Source of the DNA: Symbiodinium natans
Taxonomy: Eukaryota; Sar; Dinophyceae; Suessiales; Symbiodiniaceae
Length of the DNA: 64,000 nucleotides
Assembly: GCA_905221605.1 (NCBI GenBank)
Contig: CAJNDS010000228.1
Coordinates: 58,501-122,500, forward strand
Reading direction: 5' to 3'
In this document: piece by piece, positions 25,501 to 34,010 of the stretch
Position numbering within the stretch: the stretch's first letter is position 1
Layout: each line of letters opens with the position of its first letter
Notes under the pieces: model-generated
Told to the model about the DNA's origin: nothing
Database searches by the model: none
The model's input: only the letters and a program-made list of their open reading frames with translations
Made by a program: the position numbers and the translations under genes

Positions 25501-28500
25501 CAAACATCCTAATTTGAAACCTTCAACCCGAACAAACCACCCAAACCCGCAATGGAAACCCGAAAACGGAACAAGTTTAGGGGCTTAGGGTTAGGGTTTA
25601 GTTTTTAGGCTTTAGGCTTCAGGGTTTAGGGTTTTGGGTTTAGATCCCAAAAACCTAACTTGAAACCTTCAACCCTAACAAGCACCCAAACCTGCAACTC
25701 AAACCCGAAAGTCCAGCTCAAACCCGAAAGCCGAAAAAGTTTAGGATTTAGGGTTTAGAGGGTAGCTTGGGCTTGAACCTCAAAATAAACAAAAACACCC
25801 ACATCCCAAACGGTGACCCTACAGTGCAAGTATCTTCTCGGAGTATGGTTTGTATTTGGATTTGGGGGCCCTATTCCGTAAACCCTGGTCACCTCATTCC
25901 CCAAAGCCTTAGCCATACTGAACCCTAAAGCCCAGAACCTAAACCCTAATTAAACCCCAAACCCTACTAAGCCCTAAACCCCACATACCCCGCACAGTCT
26001 CCCCAGTTCCCGTCACCTGGACTGCTCCGTGGCCCAACCCGGGATGAGCCTCACCAGGCCGGTATAGGATGTGGTGAGAGCTTTGATTGAGGCTTAAGGT
26101 TTCGGGTTTAGGGTTTAGGGTTTGAAGGTTTAAGTTTTAAGGCTTCGGGTTTAGGGTTTTAAGGTTCAGGGTCTTAAGTTTCCGGGTTTAGGGTTTCAGG
26201 ATGGGTCAAGGATTTAAGGTTGAGCTCGGTTAGGGCTGTGGAACGCCGGCTTCTGGCGTTGCACCGCAGGGTTTAGGGTTTAGGGTTTAGGGTTTTGGGG
26301 TTTAGGGTTCAGTGTTTAGGGTTTAGGGTGCCTGATCAAACCTTCAAACCTGAAGCGTTCAAGATCCAGGGTTTCGAGGGTTTCTCCGGGGACTAAAGGA
26401 GGGACCCTTATAGGGGACCTTAGGGGTTATTTGGGTGGTATCTAGGACCTACTTATGTATAAAGGGACTAGACAAGGCATATACATATATGCATATATCT
26501 ATATATATATATATATATGGGGAAATATATGGGGAATAAGATTCACGGTACCTTCTAGGGGTCCCTCCTTATACCCCTTAAATTTCGAACCTTGCGGGTC
26601 GCACGGTTCAGGGTTTGGGCCGGTGCCAAGAATGTTCTGCTAGGTGGGTGGGGGATCTTACCCTAAACCCTGAAGCCCGAAACGATCCCCAAACCCTATT
26701 TTGATTATTAGCGCTTAGGGTTTCATGGGCTTTAGCTTTGGGTCTTCAAGCGTTTCTAAGGGTATTTTCATGGGCCTTAATATGGTCCCTTACCTTCTTT
26801 AAAGGGTTCTGAAGTATGGGCCCTTAAGTTGTATAGGGTATACAACGGGTATATAAGGGGTGCCCTTTTAAGGTACACCTGAGGCCCTAAACGCCATATG
26901 ACGCCCAACCTAAACCACAAACTCGACCCCGGCCTGACGGTGGGAATGGGATCGAAGAGCTTCAAGGACTGGGTGAAGAAGTCGTAGCTGGGGCCACCGA
27001 ATTCCTTGGTTCAGGGTTCAAGGGCTCAGTTAGGGTTTAGGGTTTAGGGCTCAGGGTTGTTTAGGGTGGTTTGAGATTTTAATGGGGGATAAGCCCCACG
27101 TCCTAAACTGTAATTTCTGTTTCTCAATCATGCCACGGAGTGCCAGCTGTGGGGCTGCTTAGGATTTACAAGTAACTACAGGGTTTAGGGTGTAGGGCTC
27201 AGGGGGTAGGATTTTCGACAGTTGAGGATAGCCGAACTCCCAGGGTTTGTTAGTTGGGGCTGAAGGAATAAGTTGGGATGATTCCCCTGCTACTCACTTA
27301 ACAGGGATTATCATAGGGGTACTATAAATCTCTATTAAGGACTGTAAGTATAAGGGGGATCGTCCCAACTTATTAAGTTATAGGGAAGAGGGGGTGCAGA
27401 AAGCCATCCCAAAGGCCTGCAAATTTCTGCGCCTGGCTCATCCCCTACCTAACCCGGCTGGAACCCCCGCAAAAAACATAAAGAACAACAATATACATAA
27501 TATAATAATAATAAAAATAATAATAATAATAACAACAATACTAATAATAACAATGACAATAATAAACAATAACAATAAAATAACACGAATAGTAGCAGAT
27601 AGTACATTAAAAAAAGAAACCTCAACAAATCAGTAGGTTAGGTGGCAGCCCACCTCCTAACCCCTCAACCCTCAACCCCGAACCCTAAACCCTAATCACC
27701 CTCTGTCGGCAAAGGCTCCCCTCCGCGTTCCACGACCCATGGCGCCCAGGCTGTGGCAGCAATCTTGATGACATATCCTTAAAGGGGTTTAGGGTTTAGG
27801 GTTTAGGGTTTATAGGGTTTATAGGGTTTAGGGTTTAGGGTTTAGGGTTTCGGGTATTTTGTGTATCGTAGGATTCGATATAACCAACAAAAGTTAAAAA
27901 GGTTACCGACGCAGTCCCTAAGTATCCGCCGATGGCGACGCTGTGACGTATCGAGTCGATGTTCACGGAGCCACCTGGCCGCACAGCATCAGTAGTTTCG
28001 GAACGAAACCCGAAATCCTATACCCTAAACCCAACCCTAAACCCCAAACCCTAAACCCCAAACCCTAAACCCTAAACCTTAAACCCTGAACCTGAACCCC
28101 CCCAATCCTAAACCAACACCTTTTTTGTGGAGCTTACTTGGGCTGATTCAGGCCTTTTGGGGGATGTGGGCCCTTAACCCCCCTCACCTTTACACGCAGG
28201 AGCGCAAAAGCCACCCCAAGCCCGACGCCCTGAAACTTTAAGGTTTAAGGGTCAGGATCAGGGTGTAGGGCTTGTATGAAGTAGGGTTTATATTCTTTGT
28301 ACCCACAAAAACGACACCAAATGTATACATCAATATTACAAAGGAACCTTATATATACTCACCAAGAACAGTACTATAAACCCTACTTCATATGGGCCAT
28401 CCGCCACGTGGACCTCAAAATTGAAATCATATACGCGGTGCGTGACTGAATTCCCCACCAGGGTTGGGGACCTTACACCATCCACAAACTCTGTTGGAGC

Positions 28501-31500
28501 TCGGGGTTTAGGGTTTAGGGTTTGGGGTTTAGGGTTTAGGGTTCATGAGCACAATTTAGATCGGGCCCACATGTCTCGTAGCTGTAGGACCAGGACGTGT
28601 TGAGAATCGTCTTGTCCTCCGTCCGGCGGGTGCCTTGGTCTTTCCAGGGCAGTAAGGTCTGAAAGCATGTAACTTTTTGCCGGGTTTTCAGGTAGGGATA
28701 CCGAGAATAGGGCCCGCTATGTAGATCAGCCGCCGCATATTGGCAAGAAACATCTTCAGTTCGATCACTTGCAACACATGCGTGTGCAAATAGGGCCGTT
28801 TCTCAGCAGTGGGCGGGGAGGGCTGGGAGCCTCCGGAGTTGAACCCCCCTCCGTATTCGGCAAAAAAAACAGCCAGCAAAGAAGGCAACAACCCCCCCCC
28901 CCCCCCCCCCCCCCCGCGCACCCCTCCCAACACCTCCCAACTCCGAGCTTCCAAAAATCCCAACCGATACCGTTGGGGAGACGTCTACGTAAACACCCTC
29001 ATAACCCTTTAAACCCCCTAAACCCTAAACCCCAAACCCTAAACCCTAAACCCCAAACCCTGAACCCTAAAATATGCCGGGTGACGGCAGTGTGGCGAGT
29101 CGTCACTGCCGGGCGCGGCCCCGGCCGCCGCACAGCGGTCCAGGCTGAAGGGGCAGACCTTGGCTGGGGGTTTAGGGCTAGGGTTTAAGGCTGTATAGGG
29201 TATAGGGTATAGGGTTTAGGGTTTAGGGTTCAGGGTTTAGGGTTTAGGGTGTATAAAAGGGAGGCTCGCTGGTGCTAAAAGCACCCGGGCCGCTCGCTTG
29301 CGTTCGCATGGAGTCCCACCCCAACCACCCAAACTATTCTCGTTTAGGGTTTAGGGTTCACCCCCCAGGGGCTGTCTTGCTTTTTACAGAACTGTAAGAG
29401 AGCAGTAAGATTAGGGGGGGGTCCCAGGGGCCTCCTGGACCTTTTTTGGAGCCTGTTAGTGGCTCGTGGGCCTTCTTGGGCTTTCGCGGAGTTAAATGGA
29501 GGGCGCAAAAAAACCCTTCTGGGCAAATCTTGGTTCCCCCAAAAGGTGGGGTTTGATGAGCGTGAGAGGGTGGCTCGACCGGCCCTTCAACGGGCAGCAA
29601 AACAGTTGGGGGTTCGCAGGGGCCTCGGCCGGCCGTACTTTCCTGCCAGTTGTGAAAGGGTTCCCAGACGGGCCCAACAGGGTCCCGCCAAAAACCCGCG
29701 CAGGCCAACCCTGACCGGCAGCCTGGGACCCCAGGACCTTTCGGGGGGTAGCCCCCCAGACCCCCCAAAACACGCCAACGGCCCAAGGTTGGGGGTCCTA
29801 ATTACATTAGGGCACTAGTCGGACAAAAAGAGATCATGAAGAAGGGTGGGGACGCTAGAGGTATGATATGATTTGTAGCTGAGCAGCTGCTCGTTCAACA
29901 TCTCTTTAATTTCATTGGTACAACCAATGAATTCCTGCGCGAAGAGGTCTCCGTAGGCCTCATCACGTTCATGCAACCCTAGGTGGGACCTTTTGTTCCT
30001 TCCGCGAAAGGCTGATCTCCACCCCTGTGCCATCTTGGACGTCGGCCTCGGCTCATGATGCTTCTTTGAGGAAGACAAAGGACACATATCTTGTGTAATC
30101 TGGGAACCGCTCCACATACGTTGCGCTGTGGAAAATGCCGAGCTTGTCCCACCCGCGCCCGAATGAACGCAGACGGTAGTAGCGGACGTAAACCGCCCTC
30201 ATTTGGGCAAATTTCGTCGCACCTGTTCGGTTCTGCCATTCTTTGTTTTCACTTGAGCCGTCCTGGTCGACGAGGTGCGGTAGCTATGCCAGAAGGCAGC
30301 GCTTTGCAATCCAACAAGACACTTGACGCATGATGTTTCACTGCACACCCGAACGCATCAGAATCCCTCCTGGGAGTAATATTTGCAATGCTATAGGTCA
30401 CCAGAGCAGCCAAAATCAACCGGAAACCCAACCCTATGACAATTGCTTTTCAACGGACCCCTGCGATACTCTGGGGCACCAAGTCCAAAAGCCACCCTTA
30501 CCCCTCTATAAGAAACAATGCACATCTAGGGCTCGTTTGAGCCTGAGGGCCACTCTTCGGGCCTGGTTTCGGGTTTAGGGTTTAGGGTTTCGGGTTTACT
30601 TACGGTTTCGGGTTTAGGGTGCGTGGGGGGGGTGGGGGAGGGGAGAGGGCGCGAAGAGCTTTTTGGGAGTCAGGTTTCAGGATTTTGGGGTTTAGGGTCT
30701 TGGGTTTTGTTTTACGGTTTAGGGTTTAGGGGTTTAGGGTTTAGGGTTTAGGGGTTTAGGGTTTAGGGCTAGCCCTGAAACCCTCAAAAGCAACAGATGT
30801 CATAAAGCGCGAACGACCCAGGAGACCGACAGAGACCCCAGAGCGCTCCTTGCCCTGAGCCATATGGGGCGTAGGGTTTAGGGTTTAGGGTTTAGGGTTT
30901 AGGGTTTAGGGTTTAGGGTTTAGGGTTTAGGGTTTGGGGTTTGGGGTTTGGGGTTTAGGGTTTAGGGTTTAGGGTTCATAAGGGTTTAGGGTTTAGGGCT
31001 TCGGGCTTTGACCCCCGTGTCCAACTGCAGGTGCAGAAGCCGTCATGTCCACGAAGCACCAGGGATTCTCACATTGAGACACCTGCTGTCGTTTTCTTGA
31101 AGGAAGGGGCGTTCAAAGGGGGGGTTTAGGGTTTAGGGTTTAGGGTTTAGGGTTTAGGGTCTAGGGTCTAGGGTCTAGGGTCTAGGGTTCAGGGGGGGTG
31201 TAGGGTTTAGGGTGTAGGGTTAGTGGTTCAAGGGGGGGTATGTAACTCACGGATCCCTTGTACTCCCCACTGTTCCCAGAAGCTTCCCTGAGGCTCCCTA
31301 GGTCCCTACCCCCCATGAACCTCCCCTCCCTTAAGAACCCCATAAACCTGGCTCTTGGCTCTCCAAAGCTACAAAGAACACCTGACAGGCCTTTTGAAGC
31401 TCGTAGGGTTGAGGGTTTAGGGTAAGTTTTGGGGGAGGGGAAGTCTCTTGAGGTGAAACGACAAGCAGGGAAAGGGGGGGAACGTCGGGAACGTGGCAGG

Positions 31501-32245
31501 TCCCTATACCAGCAACCAGCACCAAGATCTCCCGCCTGCGCTGTCCCATTGCACCCAAACAGCGACCGCGACCGGTTCTCATTGTCGTAGGCTCGGCACC
31601 TAGACCCAGGAGTAACCTAGGAATAAAAAGGGTACCCTTGTTGGTTTTGAGGGGAGTATAAGGGGACCCCAACCCCAAAAAAAGGAAATAAGGGCCTACT
31701 CCTGGTCCTAGTAGCCCGAAACCCTAGACCCTAGACCCTAGACCCTAAACCCTAAACCCTAAACCCAAAAAAGAGGTAAGAAGGGCCTACTCCGGGTCCT
31801 AGGCACCCTTCCGTGCCGTAATCCGCCCCGAGCCCTTCCGCGGTAAGCTCGGCTCGAAGCTGGCTGTATAGGGCAGAGCTGCTCGTGATGCATGGGCATT
31901 CCTTGGCACAAGGAAAGTAGGTACCATTTAGGGTTTAGGGTTTGGGGTTTGAGGTTTAGGGTTTAGGGCTTAGGGTTTAGGGGCACTCCTCTGCACAAGG
32001 AAATTTGGGAATGAGGTGCCATGCTATACTTTAAGAACCCCAAAGCCCTATTCGAAAATTTCTCAGGCCCCTATATTCGAGCCCTAACCCTAAACCCTAA
32101 ACCCTAAACCCTAAACCCTAAACCCTAAACCCTAAACCCTAAACCCTAAACCCTAAACCCTAAACCCTAAACTCAGCCCGGAGTCCGGCGCGCCGGTCGC
32201 GGCAGCCAGTGGCCACAGCGCCAGGAACGCTGCGGCCCGCGTCAT
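16501..32245 (-). CDS. Ionotropic glutamate receptor-like ligand-gated channel
   Basis: About 25 exons read as one protein: start Met with a hydrophobic signal peptide (ALWPLAAATGAP), a Cys-rich extracellular region, a periplasmic-binding-type ligand domain part 1 (IKIAATAWAPWVV, then FDLCIADLWLTPERNSV), M1 (PFSVDAWLGVVAFLCGMSL, then LLLWLM), the pore segment NSLFLAFVVWHDFLLGQSSHD, M3 with SFFILIILASYTASLAS, binding domain part 2 (ISSIDEAIEKGVSICVP, GDCKAMVV, VPLSFPVSEKLLHSLSWAF) and M4 (SLEDLSGTFFISVFIAAAGLVCF). The order S1-M1-pore-M3-S2-M4 and the SYTASLA motif (SYTANLA in animals) define the family. The pore lacks the animal selectivity-site surroundings, so ion preference is unknown. An in-frame TGA at 16503-16501 soon after M4 may be the end; alternatively a GC donor there joins to exons further left. 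Sites of a few exons, including the first junction, are not phase-resolved. Confidence 0.93.
16730..16945 (+). repeat. Short tandem repeat, about 70-80-bp unit
   Basis: Three copies of ACCACAGGG-GAGAG-GGTAAAC-like sequence separated by CCCTAAA-like bases. Bases 16600-17250 hold no convincing exon and include long C and G runs. Confidence 0.65.
17460..17510 (-). CDS. Channel exon, M4 first half
   Basis: 17 codons reading DDGVLSLEDLSGTFFIS, matching LSLxNxAGxFxxL before M4. GT donor. Confidence 0.9.
18050..18180 (+). repeat. CCCCCTAAA 9-bp array
   Basis: About 13 units of a 9-bp variant with two extra C, purely repeated. Confidence 0.9.
18262..18362 (+). repeat. CCCTAAAA 8-bp array
   Basis: Units with one extra A, lying about 100 bp from the 9-bp array. 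Confidence 0.85.
18457..18540 (-). CDS. Channel exon between S2 and M4
   Basis: 28 codons reading VKGNKLNKDGFPVPNCAAEE. The donor is the GT of a GTTTAGGG repeat. Confidence 0.85.
18693..18763. mobile_element. CCCCAAAAAGTGTAC family (2 copies)
   Basis: Also at 20693-20762. Two direct CCAAAAAGTGTA motifs about 40 bp apart in each copy. Confidence 0.75.
19078..19412 (+). repeat. CCCCTAAA 8-bp array (about 330 bp)
   Basis: About 40 units of CCCCTAAA with scattered CCCCCAAA and CCCCTGAA changes. Confidence 0.93.
19484..19595 (-). CDS. Channel exon, end of S2 lobe
   Basis: Reads SVPLSFPVSEKLLHSLSWAF then TTGLTDGLLEE, the segment equivalent to the S2 stretch preceding M4. Donor GC. Confidence 0.93.
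20236..20416 (-). CDS. Channel exon, S2 lobe with GDC motif
   Basis: Reads VLVGSQEHSPRRMHAGDCKA and on to VVSQDVIDSLHAGY and EQDCNEVQ. Corresponds to the GxCDA segment of S2. The 3' end is uncertain. Confidence 0.9.
20417..20552. mobile_element. Introner with 27-bp ends and GTAC duplication
   Basis: Ends share CTTGGG, then AAATGAACCCTAAAAG, in inverted orientation. GTAC flanks on both sides. It constitutes the 140-nt intron between two S2-lobe exons. Confidence 0.87.
20557..20660 (-). CDS. Channel exon, S2 lobe start
   Basis: Reads VGEISSIDEAIEKGVSICVP, the I-SI-D segment that follows M3 in the family. Donor GTACC. Confidence 0.95.
20781..20925 (-). CDS. Channel exon, pore loop and M3 (SYTASLAS)
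   Basis: Reads FVVWHDFLLGQSSHD, a polar linker, then SFFILIILASYTASLAS. The last is the M3 gate motif and the firmest single identification here. GT donor at GTCGTC. Confidence 0.97.
21062..21112 (-). CDS. Channel exon, start of pore segment
   Basis: Reads KFSWSLAEFGNSLFLA. The GC donor joins it in frame to FVVWHDFLLGQ, giving NSLFLAFVVWHDFLLGQ. Confidence 0.88.
21565..21623 (-). CDS. Channel exon, M1 helix second half
   Basis: Reads SLLLWLMQLSDAGFC, continuing the hydrophobic run of M1. The donor lies next to a G/C homopolymer run. Confidence 0.8.
21640..21949. mobile_element. Inverted-repeat element filling the M1 intron
   Basis: Starts near ACCTGGGACTTT and ends GGATCCCAGGG. Contains the GGAACCCAGAACC and GTACTCCAAAACCC block also seen at 2721-2793 and 52876-52942. 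Related to 35572-35670, 37485-37552 and 47560-47650. Confidence 0.7.
21950..22026 (-). CDS. Channel exon, M1 helix first half
   Basis: Reads PFRPFSVDAWLGVVAFLCGM, the PF-S--xW entry into M1. Acceptor CCCAG follows CCCTAAA repeats. The following intron carries an inverted-repeat element (21640-21949). Confidence 0.9.
22100..23400. other. Telomere-repeat-free block inside a channel intron
   Basis: 1.3 kb almost without heptamers, with overlapping open frames on both strands. Minus reads stretches such as KTLHNDELLRTADKLLLLPT and EEWPVSGSQSQS in different frames. It may be a decayed insertion. Unrecognised. Confidence 0.5.
23489..23540 (-). CDS. Channel exon before M1
   Basis: Reads DFFYLVVPKTIEEVTFW. 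Acceptor GGCAG; upstream in sense is the longest telomere-like tract of the window. Confidence 0.82.
23577..23976 (+). repeat. Longest TTTAGGG array (about 400 bp)
   Basis: About 57 units, nearly all perfect, with a few TTAGGG or TTTAGG slips near 23635, 23650 and 23732. It lies inside the channel gene intron, followed directly by a hairpin element at 23981. Confidence 0.97.
23981..24085. mobile_element. GGGGACCCTTGGGGATAT family (2 copies)
   Basis: Also at 37338-37450. Both copies directly follow the end of a TTTAGGG array. Confidence 0.8.
24660..24742 (-). CDS. Channel exon, S1 lobe with TER motif
   Basis: Reads VGNFDLCIADLWLTPERNSV, the GxxDxxIxDxxxTxER signature of receptor S1 lobes. 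Donor GC. Confidence 0.94.
24743..24851 (-). mobile_element. Short intron made mostly of telomere-like repeats, 11-bp duplication
   Basis: AAGTTCCCAAC occurs at 24732-24742 and 24841-24851. Between them are about seven TTTAGGG units, a C run and short linkers. It separates two S1-lobe exons. Confidence 0.85.
24852..24897 (-). CDS. Channel exon, S1 lobe
   Basis: Reads KFASSYTACVHDVA. The donor GTTGGGAACTT is repeated at the start of the next exon. Confidence 0.9.
25191..25233 (-). CDS. Channel exon, S1 lobe (probable)
   Basis: Reads NLENSILRPFHRK between ACCCAG and a GC donor that opens into repeats. Confidence 0.6.
26015..26076 (-). CDS. Channel exon, S1 lobe
   Basis: Reads TSYTGLVRLIPGWATEQS up to a CCAG then GTGACG donor. 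The 5' limit is approximate. Confidence 0.75.
26395..26575. mobile_element. GGGTCCCTCCTT hairpin family
   Basis: Related copies at 148-266 and 58290-58430. This copy has a TA-rich centre. Confidence 0.7.
26760..26875. mobile_element. ATGGGCCCTT..GGTCCCTTAC hairpin family
   Basis: Related copies at 1158-1230, 11350-11410, 15783-16020 and 46400-46640, each with CATGGGCCCTT-like ends and inner TATAGGGTATA. Confidence 0.7.
26934..27004 (-). CDS. Channel exon, S1 lobe
   Basis: Reads EFGGPSYDFFTQSLKLFDPI, comparable to GxxxDLxxxLAxxL of receptor S1 lobes. Acceptor ACCAAG, donor GC after GTCAG. Confidence 0.88.
27478..27600 (+). repeat. AAT/AAC-rich microsatellite
   Basis: Imperfect AATAAT/AACAAT repeat inside a channel gene intron, between a hairpin element and the S1 exon. 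Confidence 0.8.
27700..27777 (-). CDS. Channel exon, start of ligand-binding lobe S1
   Basis: Reads YVIKIAATAWAPWVVERGGE, the first beta strand and loop of a periplasmic-binding-protein fold. Acceptor TTTAAG, donor GT. Confidence 0.88.
28275..28392. mobile_element. TGAAGTAGGGTTTATA hairpin element
   Basis: Ends TGAAGTAGGGTTTATA and TATAAACCCTACTTCA are a perfect inverted pair. Abuts a channel exon donor. Confidence 0.8.
28398..28471 (-). CDS. Channel exon, extracellular
   Basis: Reads GNSVTHRVYDFNFEVHVADG. Acceptor GTAAG before G; donor GC at the edge of the hairpin element 28275-28392. Confidence 0.8.
28551..28633 (-). CDS. Channel exon, extracellular
   Basis: Reads KTILNTSWSYSYETCGPDLN. 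Probable start CCAAG before G; the 3' end is approximate. Confidence 0.7.
29078..29158 (-). CDS. Channel exon, Cys-rich extracellular
   Basis: 27 codons reading VCPFSLDRCAAAGAAPGSDD then SPHCRHP. Acceptor CCAAG before G; donor GC. Confidence 0.8.
29350..30560. other. Telomere-repeat-poor block with open frames
   Basis: Open frames on both strands at 29358-29818, then a minus ORF 29815-30117 with FAQEFIGCTNEIKEMLNEQL, ending TGA. Composition is less GC-rich than the exons. Function unknown. Confidence 0.45.
30795..30854 (-). CDS. Channel exon, extracellular (probable)
   Basis: Reads GKERSGVSVGLLGRSRFMTS between a GCTCAG acceptor and a GT donor. Confidence 0.6.
31510..31599 (-). CDS. Channel exon, Cys-rich extracellular
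   Basis: Reads CRAYDNENRSRSLFGCNGTA then QAGDLGAGC. Acceptor TCTAG is the end of the inverted-repeat intron element; a GT donor follows TGCTG. Confidence 0.85.
31600..31802. mobile_element. Introner, CTAGACCC family, with GCAC duplication
   Basis: Left end CTAGACCCAGGAGTAACC pairs with right end GGAGTAGGCCC read in reverse. The element plus the flanking GCAC makes the whole intron between two channel exons. Its right arm is present twice, with a CCCTAAA tract between the copies. Confidence 0.88.
31807..31901 (-). CDS. Channel exon, Cys-rich extracellular
   Basis: Reads ECPCITSSSALYSQLRAELT and on to ADYGTEG. The donor GTGCC is copied at the next exon start, marking insertion of the 31600-31802 element. 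Confidence 0.85.
32173..32245 (-). CDS. Channel exon 1: start codon and signal peptide
   Basis: ATG at 32245-32243 opens MTRAAAFLALWPLAAATGAP, a typical short cationic then hydrophobic signal sequence. The donor GTTTAGGG is the first repeat of a telomere-like tract. An AG 20-30 nt upstream could serve spliced-leader addition. Confidence 0.8.
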
Positions 32246-32299
32246 GTCGCAAGACCCCTTAACTGAGGGGTTTGGGGTGTAGGGTTTGGGGTTTAGGGC

Positions 32300-33750
32300 T
32301 TGGGGTTTAGGGTTTGGGGTTTAGGGTTTGGGGTTTAGGGTTCAGGGTTTAGGGGATGAGGGCTTGGGGCCCTAGGCCTAAAACCCTCAACTGAGGACTA
32401 GCCTTAGTTAACTAAGGTTTAGGGGTTAATAGAGTTGAGGGCTTTAGGGTTTCGGGGCCCCCAATGGTTTATGAGAATGCCTATTTGGGGCGCATTGCGC
32501 ATGTCTCTTGCCTCTCGGCGCACTTGAACCGGAAAAGTGTCAAATGCACTGTCGCCGCCCTTCAACTACCAACCGCCCGAATTAACGAAGGTCGGGGGGC
32601 CCAGGGAAAAACAAGAAACGCCGAGGCCAGAGGCTTGAGGCATTCAGATCCACGTCCGGGGAACTTTTTCATAGTTGTACCCATTTTCAGAGCGCACCAA
32701 CCTGCAAGCCATGAGGAATAGGTACCCCCCCTTGGCCGACCAGTGCGCCGGGACGAGGGGAGATTTCTGGCCAGCCAGAGGAGAAATCGAGACATCGTGT
32801 TTTTCCCCAACCCCCACCCCACCCCCACCGGCTTCGCGTTAGCGGTTCAACTAACGAAGGGGAGGCCCAGGGTTTACCTAGCGTGTGTGTATAACCTCAA
32901 GACCACACAAACAAGAAAATATCCTTGATTGTTGGGTAGATGCATCTCGTGTGTAAGCACAAACCACTAAGCCCTAAACTCTAGCCGATACGGGGGTTTA
33001 AGCTAGGCAGGAGATGGAGCCTCAGGGATTTAGGCTGTTCTTGAATCAGGCAGATTCAGGGTGAGAGTCCCTAAAACCCTAAACAGTGAAAGGGTTTAAA
33101 GTTTAGGGTTTTGGGGGCATAGGGCTTATTAGGGTTGGAGTATAGGGCTTTCCCAGACTACTGGGAGGGTCCAAATTGTAGAACCCCCAAAGAGTACCAA
33201 ACACTACTGTTGGGTCATTCTAACACTTAAGGGGATTTACGTTTCGGATCCTCCGATAGGTCTGGGTTTTGGGGGCATAGGGGGCTTTTAGAGGTTGTAG
33301 GGCTTAGGCGTTCAGAGAGTTTGCGAGTCAGGGGGAAGGGGGTTTAAGGGGGGTTGAGGGGGTTTAAGGTGGGTTTGAGTGCTAGGCGTTTAGGGGTGAG
33401 GGTTAGGGGGCAGGGGTTTCCCCAGGCTTCTAGACTTCAGCAAATGGGCAAAAGTACAAAGAACGTTCGAAATGGGGTTTCCGAAAATTGGGGGGACCCC
33501 GAAGAATAGACCCCAAATCGTAGGGTCCCTTTGTATAAGAACCCGAATCAGGTACCCTAAAGCCTAAAGCCTAACCCTAAACCCTAAACCCGAAACCCTA
33601 AACCCTAATCCCTAAACCCTAAACCGTAAACCCTAAACCCTGAACCCCCCCCCCCTCCCCAACATCGTAACCCCCCAAATGGGCACATGGTTAAGGACCC
33701 CGAAGGCGCCCGCGCGAAGCGTTCGTTGGGGGCTTGGGGGCATAGGGTTT
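32300..33750. other. Region upstream of the channel start
   Basis: Bases 32464-32930 are repeat-poor with open frames on both strands and no recognisable product. The rest is degenerate heptamer sequence. No promoter motif could be assigned. Confidence 0.4.
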
Positions 33751-33887
33751 AGGGTTCAGTGCCCTAAACCCTAAACCCTAAACCCTAAACCCTAAACCCT
33801 AAACCCTAAACCCTAAACCCTAAACCCTAAACCCTAAACCCTAAACCCTAAACCCCAAACCCTAAACCCTAAACCCTAAACCGAACA

Positions 33888-34010
33888 GCAGCGCTGCTTT
33901 GAGCCCTCCAGGGATCATCCAACTGCCTGCTGCCGAAAAATGCCCCAGGCACCACGTCTCTGGAAGGCGATGTGGGCAGGAGTTTGAGAAGCCCAGTGGA
34001 CTGGCTTAGG
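33888..34010 (-). CDS. Exon-like island, unknown protein
   Basis: Open for about 40 codons, including SPSRDVVPGAFFGSRQLDDP, with normal repeat flanks. The plus strand is open as well. Confidence 0.45.

Noticed and set aside
29358-29818. 142-codon minus and 119-codon plus ORFs
   Set aside because: They mirror each other on GC-rich sequence with few stops; neither has recognisable motifs.
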